Translations under genes and position numbers: made by a program
Shown: one piece after another, positions 9,616 through 22,080 of the stretch
How the letters are laid out: each line of letters opens with the position of its first letter
How positions within the stretch are numbered: position 1 is the stretch's first letter
Notes under the pieces: generated by a model
The model's input: the letters and a program-made list of their open reading frames with translations, nothing else
What the model was told of the DNA's origin: nothing
Database searches by the model: none
Source of the DNA: Siphonodentalium dalli
Lineage: Eukaryota > Mollusca > Scaphopoda > Gadilida > Siphonodentaliidae
NCBI GenBank assembly: GCA_032622095.1
Contig: CP136061.1
Location: forward strand, 133,244,087 to 133,308,086
Direction of reading: 5' to 3'
Length of the DNA stretch: 64,000 nt

Positions 9616-11700
9616 TCAAGCAGGGAGCAATCAACATAAATTAGGCCACAGTGTTAATAGATATGGTGGTCAGCTTTAACTTGGTTTTGAACCCATGACC
9701 CACAACTCATCTCAGCCCAATTGTTCATTGATGAACGGGCATGGCATGAACAATATCAAATATAGAAAAGCCTTTCTTAATGAAAATAATCATTACATTT
9801 CACAAATATAGAATAATTAAGTCTCCTCTCATGATCTTGAGATATGATATCATGGATATATGAACTGCACTTTTGATAAAAAATATTTTACAGAAGTTCT
9901 TGGTACCTGAAAACAGTGAAATTTTAAATTTAAAATATTGTTCATACCATAAAAGTAAAGTAAATTATCTTCATGGAGGATATAATATCCAATTGAAAAA
10001 CAGACACTTTTTGACCAAAGTGTTGTGAATTTAGTTGGAAAATAAAGCACTGAGGTACCGGTACATGTAATGTTGTGGTCTTGTGGTTGCATTTCAGCTG
10101 CATCCAGGTCTTAATCGCACACACTTAAAGGTAAAGTTTATTCTAGTGTTGGAGGACTATAGTTGAAATGTCAATCTATTAATTTTATTAAATACCCACT
10201 CATACAAGTTCTAGGGACGTGGCTAGAGCATGGTGGTTCCCATCGGGGGTGGGTGTCCACCTCCAATTGCATCACCCTTGAACCAGACACCAAACTCCCT
10301 GGTTCGCAGAATGCCATTTGCACCCCTGGAACTCTCTATCCTGACTCACTGTAAGGTTGGAACATTTTTAACTGATGACCATTTCATATCAAAATTCTCC
10401 ACTAATTACTGGTTGGAAAATCATTCAACGAGAACAATTCCAACCTATATCTGGTGTCAAGTTTCTAATTAATATTGTATCAGGCATTACATTTCCAAAT
10501 GTTGGACATTTACCAAAGTGGGGGGGGGGCATAGACACATCAAAACCCCTGTCCCCACGTCCCTGTACAACCGACAAGCTTCGTGTGTTCTCAAAAGGTC
10601 TTCGGAAATTTATTGAGGGGAGCTGTTAGAAACCCTTTCCCTCATCAAAAACAAAATGTAACTTGAAAAAAGACGCGATTGAGTGCGGATTGACATTTAA
10701 TTAGGTGCCACTAGGTGTACACAATTCGAAGAAATGCATGACTTTAACTGCAAACATGAACATAATAATAATGAATACGTGTGTCAAATACATGAGCATT
10801 GTTTAACGCTGGGAGAAAATTAAACCTGGTTGACCACGTGGATTTCAAAATCTGACCTATAATCAGCGTAATCGCGGTTCAGCTCCGCCCCCGTAATCAG
10901 TTTTGGATTCTGATAACGTTTTGGATAACGTTTCTCGCTATCGAGTTAATTCCAGTCACATACAAGAATAAAGATACTGAATGATGACTATATCAAGAAA
11001 TAAAACATGTAAATTATTAGCAAAATATCAAACACCACGACGGACAGTGACGTAAAGGTACGAGCGGCGTTCGTTGCAAAAAATATCCATATTTGTTCAA
11101 ATCGCCATCAACGGAGGGAATATTAAAATATATATAGTTTTGTTCATATGACAAACATAATCCTAGCGTAAATAGTATATTGTCGTCAAGACGTACGATG
11201 ATGTACATAAACAAGAACCTTCTCGTGTTACAGAAGTTTTGCTTCTGTTTACATAACACAGCGCAAATATATTGGTTGATCACACACAAATGATATAAAC
11301 GCTCTTTATTATTTCCATATCAGGAAAACAGTAACAAACAACGCTCTGTATGTTTACCATATTCGGATCTAAACAAAAAGTCAGGTTCTGTAACGCTTTT
11401 TGCTTTTGTTTACATAACAAAGGAAAACATTTGACAATAACATACTGTTAATGCCATATTTCTGATTGGTATAAGAACAAAGTCCGTCTGTATATTACTA
11501 TTCTTTCTGTTTATGGCGGTTTTTGACGGAGCTGAATATTTTAACAGCATACCCACCGCCAACACCACCCGTATCTTTAATCATGTCACCAGTGTCTGAT
11601 AAGATTGAAGCGGTTGATTATTACGCGAGCCGCGTGTATACTAATGTACAAATTCTTGTTTCGTCTGGGCGCTGTCATAGCGCATGTGGGTTCTATTTAT
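9616..11700. other. No gene supported
   Basis: Short frames only. Around 10203-10270 a 'gggacgtggct' segment with 'gtgtccacctccaattgc' recurs in part near 62882. A run of nine G occurs at about 10521. A pair of 'cgctctttat'-type motifs lies at 11299-11345. Confidence 0.5.
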
Positions 11701-11712
11701 ATAATGGTAATG

Positions 11713-11875
11713 TTCATATGGAAATAGTCCCATATTGATCTGTTTAAATAAAACCGTGTTTTTCGGTTTTAGGTCTATATTGATCGTATATTGAGCGTAC
11801 GAAAAAGGTAGATTAAATCATGCCAATATGGGCTTATTTCATATGGAAATAGTCCCATATTGAGTTGTTTTAAAA
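11713..11875. repeat. Direct repeat of atggaaatagtcccatattga
   Basis: The segment 'catatggaaatagtcccata' followed by 'ttgatctgtttaa' or 'ttgagttgtttta' occurs at 11716-11750 and 11841-11875. Related sequence in reverse orientation ('atctaccttttt') is at about 20300. Confidence 0.55.
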
Positions 11876-11879
11876 ACAT

Positions 11880-12240
11880 TAATGGATTCCTTATTGCGTT
11901 TAAGCACAATGAGACATTCCTTATTGCGCTTAAGCGCAATTACATCCTTACTGCGCTTAAGCGAAATTAAGATCTCCCTCATGAGATCACCCCTCTGCAC
12001 ATAGTAGAATTATCCTATATTTGCTCCACCCACTGTACCATGGACTACACCATTTGAATTATAGGGAGTTTATGTAATGTGGCTAATTGCGCTTAAGCGC
12101 AATTCGCTCTTATTGCGCTTAAGCGCAATAAGAATATTATTAGCGTTTAAGCCCAATAAGAGATTCCTTAAGCGCAATTAGATCTTCCCTTATTGCGCTT
12201 AAGAACAATAAGGGATTCCTTATTGTGCTTAAGCTCAATT
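11880..12240. repeat. Cluster of TTAAG-centred palindromes
   Basis: About nine copies of ATTGCGCTTAAGCGCAAT or one- to three-base variants occur in two blocks (11890-11970 and 12088-12240), spaced about 30-35 bases apart in places. Each copy is itself a perfect or near-perfect 18-bp inverted repeat. The stretch between the blocks (11971-12087) has none. Confidence 0.75.
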
Positions 12241-12439
12241 ATTTGTTAAATGTCAATTTGGCTTCGCATAGAAATGAAGAATCGGTGTCTGTTAATATTA
12301 ATATAGTTTGAAAATTTAATTAAATTTACGCCATCAAATACATCAGATACTTATTTATCTGGGACTATTTCTTTACGCTGGAAAACAACGCATATATACG
12401 TGAAATGTCATCACAGGCCTTATAGAACCCACTGTTAGT

Positions 12440-12515
12440 TTCAAGTCCAAATCTACAACTCGTCCCCAATTTATAGCGAAATTTACAAAACTCGACCAGT
12501 AAATTAGGTGCGGAC
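12440..12515. repeat. Single arm of a MITE family (full hairpin at 21937-22080)
   Basis: The sequence 'atctacaactcgtccccaat' and the following 'tttacaaaactcg' and 'ccagtaaattagg' match the right arm of the hairpin at 21937-22080 in the opposite orientation. Its own partner arm is not present. Confidence 0.6.
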
Positions 12516-12722
12516 CGAGCATACAGTGTTTCCCTTGTCACACGAATTTGAAGTTATATCAACCCTTTCTTTACTGAATGGAATCTCCCATTCAGTTATA
12601 AAGGGGTACATTGGAACGGTTTATTAATCATTTTGAGGGGAGTTCAAGTAATAAGGGCATACGACAGACAGAAACAAAAGATAATATAAGAGCAGAATGA
12701 TTGATTTTCATTGGTGGGAATT

Positions 12723-12764
12723 TTTCAGATAATAAGTATGTTGAACTTATTATCTGAAAATTTC
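12723..12764. repeat. Small hairpin
   Basis: TTTTCAGATAATAAG and its exact complement are separated by about nine bases. The rest of 12.6-13.95 kb shows no gene, only a 'cggacggtaaatagttgtc' motif at 13679, related in reverse to 20.57-20.63 kb. Confidence 0.65.
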
Positions 12765-13950
12765 CCATCAAGGAATATAAATCCTTCTGCAGTTGTATTA
12801 TTATTTCACCTGTCTTCCGTCTACTTATATTTCCTGAACACCCCTCCAAATGAATAACAGACAATCCCTATATATGTATACTTTTATAACTTCTTAAGTA
12901 AAAAAAGGGGTTAATAGACTATTAATAATAGTGCTTTTGAAATATTAAATGTACATGTACACACACACAAATGAGACGAAATCAGTTTATATACGCTTAA
13001 CACATCAGGGGAAAGACTAACAAGGAACTCTGGGTATTGTTGTAAGGTAGCAAGCAGTAGACGCAATTTTTCGGGTTGAATAAGGGGGTCCGAAAAATCG
13101 AAAAATAAGTATATGGTGGCATAATACCCAGTGTAGTTATTGTTAAATTACTGGTTTGAAGATTTAATTATTTTACAAAACTGGGAAAGTTCACAAAAAA
13201 AGTTAAAAAAAGAAAAGAAGATAAATAACATGATTTTGTAAGTAATAAGTGGTATTCATGACCAATAACATTCATTTCACAAAACGTGCATTTGCACTCA
13301 GATGAGTTTTGTTCCATCGCCCTGCTTCTAGCTCTATTGGCAAATATTGGTTTACCGTTCTAAATCGGATAAGAGCTATTATATCTTTATCAGAGAAATG
13401 TGAACAAAATTGATTCCTTCCGAAATGGTTTTCCTTTTGCAGACATAATCATAATGGGATGCCAGTCTTGGGACAAATTGATCTCTGGAATTTCGTCTGT
13501 AATTGTCCAACAACTTATTTTTGTCAATATCGCGTTGTTGTATATTCCATATAAACGTCATAACATATCAAAAGCGCGGGTGACATATTACCGATTGCGA
13601 CAATTATTTCTTGATTTAATCAGTGAAATGTCGAATACGATTTCAGTGTCAACCAAAAACTGACACGCTGGGTATTCGGACGGTAAATAGTTGTCAGTCC
13701 GCACGAAACATCATTCAGAATGTACCGATTAGAGTCGTCAATATGTCGCATTTCCTTTGTGTATTTGCATGAGGGGCCATTTATTTTTTTGTAAATAGTT
13801 CAATTAACGGGTATTGTTATTTCCCATTGGATACCAGAACGTACATGAATCCTGCACGCAATCCAACGACAAGTTCACGGTGCTAATTGCTTAACGCAAA
13901 CTAAAGTGACGTTTATGAGTCCCCCATATAAAGCATTCAAATATATAGAG

Positions 13951-16900
13951 TGTCTTTAGATGGCCGTCTCATGTTGTTTGAATCATGTCTTTGGATGGCC
14001 GTCTCATGTTGTTGAATTATGTCTTCAGGTGGTTGACTCATGTTGTTGACTCATGTCTTTAGGTGGTCGCGTCTCATGTTGTTGAATCATGTCTTTGGAT
14101 GGCCGTCTCATGTTGTTGAATCATGTCTTTGGATGGCCATCTTATGTTGTTGAATCATGTCTTTAGGTGGTCGTCTCATGTTGTTCAATCATGTCTTGGG
14201 ATGGCCGTCTCATGTTGTTCAATCATGTCTTTGGATGGCCGTCTCATGTTGTTGAATCATGTCTTTGGATGACAGTCCCATGTTGTTGACTCATGTCTTT
14301 GGATGGCCGTCTCATGTTGTTGAATCATGTCGTTAGGCGGTCGTCTCATGTTGTTGAATCATGTCTTTAGGTGGTCGCGTCTCATGTTATTGAATCATGT
14401 CATGGGGTGGCCGTCTCATGTTGTTGAATCGTGTCTTTGGATGGCCGTCTCATGTTGTTGAATCATGTCTTTGGATGGCTGTCTCATGTTGTTGACTCAT
14501 GTCTTTGGATGACCGTCTCATGTGTTGAATAATGTCTATAGGTGGCCGTCTCATGTTGTTGAATCATGTCTTTAGGTGGTCGCGTCTCATGTTATTGATT
14601 CGTGTCTTTGGATGGCCTTCTCATGTGTTGAATAATGTCTTTAGGTGGTCGTCTCATGTTGTTGATTCAGGTCTTTAGGTGGCCGTCTCATGTTGTTGAA
14701 TCATGTCTTTGGATGGCCGTCTCATGTTGTTGAATTGTGTCTTTGGATGGCCGTCTCATGTTTTTGAATCATGTCTTTGGGTGGCCGTCTCATGTTGTTG
14801 AATTGTGTCTTTGGATGGCCGTCTCATGTTGTTGAATCATGTCATTGGATGGCCGTCTCATGTTGTTGAATCATGTCCTTAGGTGGTAAATTGTCTCATG
14901 TTGTTGAACCATGTCTTTGGATGGCCGTCTCATGTTGTTGAATCATGTCTTTGGATGGCTGTCTCATGTTGTTGACTCATGTCTTTGGATGACCGTCTCA
15001 TGTGTTGAATAATGTCTTTAGGTGGCCGTCTCATGTTGTTGAATCATGTCTTTAGGTGGTCGCGTCTCATGTTATTGATTCGTGTCTTTGGATGGCCGTC
15101 TCGTTGAATCATGTCTTTGGATGGCTGTCTCATGTTGTTGACTCATGTCTTTGGATGGCCGTCTCATGTGTTGAATAATGTCTTTAGGTGGCCGTCTCAT
15201 GTTGTTGAATCATGTCTTTATGTGGCCGTCTCATGTTGTTGAATCATGTCTTTGGATGGCCGTATCATGTTTTTGAATCATGTCTTTGGATGGCCGTCTC
15301 ATGTTGTTGAATCATGTCTTTACGTGGTCGTCTCATGTTGTTGAATCATGTCTTTGGATGGCCGTCTCATGTTGTTGAATCATGTCTTTAGTTGGTCGTC
15401 TCATGTTGTTGAATCATGTCTTTGGGTGGCCGTCTCATGTTGTTGAATCATGTATTTAGGGGGTCGTCTCATGTTGTTGAATCATGTCTTTGGATGGCCG
15501 TCTCGTGTTGTTGAATCAAGTCTTTAGGTGGTCGTCTCATGTTGTTGAATCATGTCTTTGGATGGCCGTCTCATGTTGTTGAATCGTGTCTTTGGATAGC
15601 CGTCTCAAGTTGTTGAATCATGTATTTAGGTGGCCGTCTCATGTTGTTGAATTGTGTCTTTGGATGGCCGTCTCATGTTTTTGAATCATGTCTTTGGGTG
15701 GTCGCGACTCATGTTGTTGAATCATGTCATTGGATGGCCGTCTCATGTTGTTGAATCATGTCTTTATGTGGTTGTCTCATGTTGTTGAATCATGTCTTTG
15801 GATGGCCGTCTCATGTTGTTGAATCATGTCTTTGTATGGCCGTCTCATGTTGTTGAATCATTTCTTTGGATGGCCGTCTCATGTTGTTGAATCATGTCTT
15901 TGGTTGGACGTCTCAAGTTGTTGAATGAATCATGTCTTTGGATGGCCGTCGCATGTTGTTGAATCATGTCTTTGGATGGCCGTCTCATGTTGGTGAATCA
16001 TGTCTTTGGATGGCCGTCTCATGTTGTTGAATCATGTCTTTGGATGGCCGTCTCATGTTGTTGAATCATGTCTTTGGTGGTCGTCTCATGTTGTTGAATC
16101 ATGTCTTTCGGTGGCCGTCTCATGTTGTTTAATCGTGTCTTTGGATTGCCGTCTCATGTTGTTGAATCGTGTCTTTGGGTGGTCGCGTCTCATGTTGTTG
16201 AATCGTGTCATTGGATGGCCGTCTCATGTTGTTGAATCATGTCTTTATGTGGTAAATTGTCTCATGTTGTTGAATCATGTCTTTGGATGGCCGTCTCATG
16301 TTGTTGAATCATGTCTTTAGGTGGTCGTCTCATGTTGTTGAATCACGTCTTTGGATGACCGTCTCATGTTGTTGAATAATGTCTTTAGGTGGTCGTCTCA
16401 TGTTGTTGAATCATGTCTTTGAATGGCCGTCTCATGTTATTAAATCATGTCTTTAGGGGGTCGTCTCATGTTGTTGAATCATGTCTTTGGATGGCCGTCT
16501 CGTGTTGTTGAATCAAGTCTTTAGGTGGTCGTCTCATGTTGTTGAATCGTGTTTTTGGATGGCCGTCTCATGTTGTTGAATCGTGTCTTTGGATAGCCGT
16601 CTCAAGTTGTTGAATCATGTATTTAGGTGGCCGTCTCATGTTGTTGAATTGTGTCTTTGGGTGGCCGTCTCATGTTTTTGAATCATGTCTTTGGGTGGTC
16701 GCGATTCATGTTGTTGAATCATGTCATTGGATGACCGTCTCATGTTGTTGAATCATGTCTTTATGTGGTTGTCTCATGTTGTTGAATCATGTCTTTGGAT
16801 GGCCGTCTCATGTTGTTGAATCATGTCTTTGTATGACCGTCTCATGTTGTTGAATCATTTCTTTGGATGGCCGTCGCATGTTGTTGAATCATGTCTTTGG

Positions 16901-18474
16901 ATGGCCGTCTCATGTTGGTGAATCATGTCTTTGGATGGCCGTCTCATGTTGTTGAATCATGTCTTTGGATGGCCGTCTCATGTTGTTGAATCACGTCTTT
17001 GGATGGCCGTCTCATGTTGTTGAATCATGTCTTTGGATGGCCGTCTCAAGTTGTTGAATCATGTCCTTGGGTGGTCGTCTCAAGTTGTTGAATCATGTCT
17101 TTGGATGGCCGTCTCATGTTGTTGAATCACGTCTTTATGTGGCCGTCTCATGTTGTTTAATCGTGTCTTTGGATTGCCGTCTCATGTTGTTGAATCGTGT
17201 CTTTGGGTGGTCGCGTCTCATGTTGTTGAATCGTGTCATTGGATGGCCGTCTCATGTTGTTGAATCATGTCTTTATGTGGTAAATTGTCTCATGTTGTTG
17301 AATCATGTCTTTGGATGGCCGTCTCATGTTGTTGAATCATGTCTTTGGATGGCCTTCTCATGTTGTTGAATCATGTCTTTAGGTGGTTGTCTCATGTTGT
17401 TGAATCACGTCTTTGGATGACCGTCTCATGTTGTTGAATAATGTCTTTAGGTGGTCGTCTCATGTTGTTGAATCATGTCTTTGAATGGCCGTCTCATGTT
17501 ATTAAATCATGTCTTTAGTTGGTCGTCTCATGTTGTTGAATCATGTCTTTGGATGGCCGTCTCATGTTGTTGAATCATGTCTTTAGGGGGTCGTCTCATG
17601 TTGTTGAATCATGTCTTTGGATGGCCGTCTCGTGTTGTTGAATCAAGTCTTTAGGTGGTCGTCTCATGTTGTTGAATCGTGTTTTTGGATGGCCGTCTCA
17701 TGTTGTTGGATCGTGTCTTTGGATAGCCGTCTCAAGTTGTTGAATCATGTATTTAGGTGGCGGTCTCATGTTGTTGAATTGTGTCTTTGGGTGGCCGTCT
17801 CATGTTTTTGAATCATGTCTTTGGGTGGTCGCGACTCATGTTGTTGAATCATGTCATTGGATGGCCGACTCATGTTGTTGAATCATGTCATTGGATGACC
17901 GTCTCATGTTGTTGAATCATGTCTTTATGTGGTTGTCTCATGTTGTTGAATCATGTCTTTGGATGGCCGTCTCATGTTGTTGAATCATGTCTTTGTATGA
18001 CCGTCTCATGTTGTTGAATCATTTCTTTGGATGGCCGTCGCATGTTGTTGAATCATGTCTTTGGATGGCCGTCTCATGTTGGTGAATCATGTCTTTGGAT
18101 GGCCGTCTCATGTTGTTGAATCATGTCTTTGGATGGCCGTCTCATGTTGTTGAATCACGTCTTTGGATGGCCGTCTCATGTTGTTGAATCATGTCTTTGG
18201 ATGGCCGTCTCATGTTGTTGAATCATGTCCTTGGGTGGTCGTCTCAAGTTGTTGAATCATGTCTTTGGATGGCCGTCTCATGTTGTTGAATCACGTCTTT
18301 GGATGGCCGTCTCATGTTGTTGAATCATGTCTTTGGATGGCCGTCTCATGTTGTTGAATCATGTCCTTGGGTGGTCGTCTCAAGTTGTTGAATCATGTCT
18401 TTGGATGGCCGTCTCATGTTGTTGAATCATGTCTTTGGGTGGTCGCGTCTCATGTTGTAGAACATGTCTTTGGA
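13951..18474. repeat. 34-bp satellite array, about 4.5 kb
   Basis: The unit reads from ATGTCTTTGGATGGCCGTCT through CATGTTGTTGAATC, 34 bases. Roughly 130 units follow head to tail. Common variants are ggatggcc/aggtggtc in the middle, a two-base 'gcg' extension, and atg/gtg/acg at the start. Rare variants recur in order: the 'ggtaaattgt' unit at 14885, 16251 and 17279, and the 'tttggatagc' unit at 15591, 16588 and 17718. This shows blocks of about 1.0-1.1 kb duplicated as higher-order repeats. Frames of 60-106 codons pass through it only where a variant removes the TGA in the third frame, so it is not coding. The flanking sequences (13.6-13.95 and 18.48-19 kb) are unique. Confidence 0.95.
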
Positions 18475-19034
18475 GTTGATGTGTAGTGAGATAATCTCAA
18501 GTATGTTTTCATTGCCTCGCGAACAACGTATGTTAATAGAGGTACTGTAGAAAACCGATGGTGGTTATATCATTTTGCTATCGTCCGTTCTCCAAATACT
18601 ATTTACCGTCAATTATCAATTATGCCACAATCCGAAACACTATACTCCTGACCAAGTAAAATTTTCGCGCATATACCAAGTTTGATGTACGTCACTACCA
18701 ATCATATCGGAAGGTATGCGTCTACAACATAAAATGCTTACACATAGAATAAACATTGCTTTATACATGAGTTATACACGTGGCAGGGCGTTCGAGAATC
18801 GAGTTTTTCTAAGTAAATTTCTCTGTTATAATGTATGTGCGATTCTTATAGGATGTTCCATGCGCTAGGTTATTATGCTGTCAGTTAACTGGACCATAGA
18901 CATAGACATATATTAAGTCAAAAATATCCCTTCCAAGATAGCTCGTTATCATGAAGATAAGCACATAACGGGCATATTTTAATGAGGGAAATACGCCCCT
19001 AAGTCTCCTATTGGCATTATTTTTTCTCAATATA
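18475..19034. other. No gene seen
   Basis: Unique AT-rich sequence after the satellite. A single 'tatttaccgtc' motif near 18601 resembles the motif repeated at 13.68 and 20.57-20.63 kb. Confidence 0.5.
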
Positions 19035-20240
19035 CGTTCTACCTTACTCGTATTTAAATTCGCGCAGTACTATTTTTCGCTCAGTATTAAATTCGCGAAT
19101 TCAAAACTGACCAAAATATTTTAGAAATGGTGATATGTTTGATGACAGTGTCAGTTCTTAATCGCTCCTAAATATACGTGTGTGTATTACAAACAATAAC
19201 CACATTCTAATTTTGTTGGGAAGATTGGTGTATATAGGGATTAATTGTCATGTGGACTGTTTTTATGGAGATGTAACCGTGAGGTAAGTGGTCATAACTT
19301 GTGTAAAACCCGAAGGGTTTTACATACAAGTTATATGACCACTTACCTCACGGTTACATCTCCATAAAAACAGTCCACATGACAGTTAATCCTTATATTT
19401 ATATACATTTAGCGAAAAAGCCACTTTTGTAAATGTATTTAAATCGAAAAGTGTATCGTGACAAAACCAGCCCAAAATAACACATAGCACCCTTGGCAAA
19501 ACTTTAACAGGAACAATTGAAACCCGATGATTTATTAAGTCAATCCTGCGCGAATCCAAATGCGCCCAAAACATTACGCGTTCGTCTTTCCAAACCCAAA
19601 TGACGTATCGATGTTGTTATGAGCTTGGAGTTATTAGCTGGTGCGCATTCACCGAGAAATAACCGCAGCAAGCCACGTGGGCGCCGACCAATCAGAATGC
19701 TGGATTTAGTGATGACAACACTTAGTATGTAAATATATATGCTTCAAGTAGTTGTTCTGGTATTTAAACTAGTATGGAGATAAAACACATTTTAGTTCGA
19801 AAGAAGTAAAACTAAAACCGGGCAGGCTGCCGACTCCAGATAAAATTGATTGCTTGTATATATAGTTAGGTTCACATCAATAACCCAGACTGCATGTTGT
19901 TATATGACCACGGCACGACTCAATGCAGGGTTGTGGGTACGGAAGCGTGCTTTCGTGCACCATGACTGGAATATGTCTGTTTTTAACAAGCATTGAAACG
20001 TCGAAGATTTTACAATTATTTATCGCTTTATATAAATGATATTGAGATCGGTTGTCCGCATGTGAATGAAATCAGTTCAATCTTCAGTAATACATTTATA
20101 TGTAATTCACCATCGTATGTAACCCTCTTATTTTCTGGTATAAATTCAGGAGTCTTACTATTTTTCGATCAGTTTTAAATTCGCGCACCGATGGGTGCTT
20201 GAAAAATAGTTTTGCGAAAATTTAAATACGAGTAAGATAT
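19035..20240. mobile_element. Candidate inverted-repeat element of about 1.2 kb
   Basis: The left end holds 'cttactcgtatttaaattcg' near 19044 and a 'tactatttttcg' block. The right end at about 20153-20240 holds the same blocks inverted ('ttaaatacgagtaag'). The arms are imperfect and the exact ends unclear. The hairpin at 19228-19393 lies inside. No transposase is encoded. Confidence 0.45.
19228..19393. repeat. Long perfect-type hairpin, about 165 bp
   Basis: The arms of about 75 bases run from 'gattaattgtcatgtggact' to a 'ccgaaggg' turn and back, with almost no mismatches. TTAA lies near both ends (ggaTTAA and TTAAtcc), so it could be another TTAA-type MITE. Because the stem is nearly intact, a transcript through it would fold into one long duplex. 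Confidence 0.75.
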
Positions 20241-20559
20241 ATGGACACAACAGTCCGATATGAGACTATATACATAAGAAATACACCCATATTGGAATTA
20301 TCTAATCTACCTTTTTTCATCGACACTATACTTGCCAGATCCACGCTTATATTCTAAAATGTGTTTTCACTGCGACCGTCGCCATTCAACGGAAGAACGG
20401 GTATTCGCCCACTATGGGCTTACTTCAGAATCAAATATGTCCAATATGAACCTGTGTGAGTATTTACATCCAATATGAACCTATTTGCGTGGGGATATGT
20501 TGTCCAAGACGCAACGAAATAGCGTTCTACTCACGATTTTATATGTACCCACTGAAAGC

Positions 20560-20645
20560 GGCTTATCGCCGACTGACAACTATTTACCGCCGATAACTAT
20601 TTACCGTTCCACAACTATATATTTACCGTCCCGAATACTTCAGGG
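20560..20645. repeat. Cluster of ctatttaccg motifs
   Basis: Three copies of 'aactat(atat)ttaccg' occur within 70 bases, followed by 'tcccgaatact'. The same blocks in reverse order and strand occur once at 13668-13698. From 20.65 to 21.58 kb no gene is seen. Confidence 0.5.
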
Positions 20646-21583
20646 TGGATAATTTTATCGGAAATAATTAATAATGCATACTATTGAACCAATCGCCAGT
20701 TACGGAGGGTAATATATATATATATATGTGGTCTCTAGTCACTACATATGGCTTATATACGCAGTTCAATATATGTGGTCTCCAGATTTGGTCGTGTGTT
20801 TTTAACGAATATCAGAAAAGAACAAAAGTGACGGCTTTTATCTGAAGGTTACTTCGAAGATTCATGTGAAGTTTGGGATCAATTGGATGGAAAATGTTGG
20901 CTGTATAGGGTGTGCCAAATGATTTAGACATGCAAATAGCAACATCCAAGATGGCTGCCTGCGGCCATTTGTTTCAGTGTTTGTTTTTTTCAAATTCGAT
21001 AGCTCCCTTCTACAGGTGATCCTAAACATGTCTGTAATTTTCAAAACATTCCTCCAATAATGCTGCAGGGTGTGTCGATAGATTCAATTTTGAAATATAA
21101 GATGGCTGCCGGCGGCCATGTTTTTAACGAATTTCGAAAACATTAGATGACTCGCATGCACCTAGATGTGGTCTCCAGTAACATCAGGGCTTATAATCAC
21201 CCCGATCCATATGAAATTTAGTGATGACAGAGCGGGGGATGTGACAATATGGTGTGCGAAATGAAATTGTTGACGCACAGGGGACGCACTGACGGACCCA
21301 AGCACGGACACACGCTCACGACAAGTTGAGCTAAAATGAATGGACGAAATCCGTTGTATGTAAATATCGTTTGCGGTGGGTAAAAACAAAATCCGGCTGC
21401 TTTACACACACGTCAGACACCCACCACTCTTTATTTTACGTAAAAGTAAATGTATCAGGAATAGCCTAAACGGAAAATCGATAACTACCACAAAACCTCA
21501 TATTGAGAACGCTCTTTATTATCTATATGGGCGACGGAAGCATGGACGCTCTTTATAACATGCGATCATTGGGATTTGTGCTA

Positions 21584-21728
21584 TACAGTAATGCCCTAAT
21601 TAATCGACTACTTAACCACAGCAGAGCTTTCCGATGAATGGCAACAAGCCATATTTCCGACTAAATCCTGAAAAGTTACCCACAATTCTGCTGTGGTTAA
21701 GCAGTCGATTAATTAGGGCATTACTGTA
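21584..21728. mobile_element. TA-flanked hairpin MITE (Tc1/mariner-like ends)
   Basis: It begins TACAGTAATGCCC and ends GGGCATTACTGTA, with 'cttaaccacagcag' and its complement in the arms. TA at both ends matches the target site of Tc1/mariner elements. Three tandem copies occur at 54299-54769 and an arm fragment at about 57743-57826. It is non-coding. Confidence 0.75.
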
Positions 21729-21936
21729 GGTTGACAAACATCAATACGTGTCAAAACTTCCTCTTTTGAAAGTCGATATATGGCTAACAAAACCTCATAT
21801 TGATACAATTTGATGGGTTCGTGGGTCCCATCCAATAGTTTTCTGCTATACGAAAGGTGCATGTGGAGGTTTTATGGCGTCAAATGGGACAGGGCATCTG
21901 TGTTTATTATTTAATATTATCGACCTATATAGGATC

Positions 21937-22080
21937 TACAATGTGTCCCCAGTTTATAGCGGAATTTAAAAAAGGAGTCCAGAAAATTAGATCTTGACCG
22001 AGTCTTTGGTGAAGTCCAGACCTAATTTACTGGACGAGTTTTGTAAATTTTTATAAACTGGGGACGAGTTGTAGATTCTA
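21937..22080. repeat. Hairpin MITE, second family
   Basis: The arms contain 'gtccccagtttatagcgg' on the left and 'ataaactggggacgagttgt' on the right, with 'ccagaaaattag' and 'taatttactgg' closer in. A single arm is found at 12440-12515. Confidence 0.7.

Noticed and set aside
11880-12240. CRISPR array
   Set aside because: The palindromes are imperfect, the intervals unequal and related to one another, and the host is eukaryotic.
16000-17369. Frames of about 100 codons in the 34-bp satellite (MSLDGRLMLLNHVFGW type)
   Set aside because: The unit length is not a multiple of three, so the protein cycles through all frames and opens only where variants remove the TGA.
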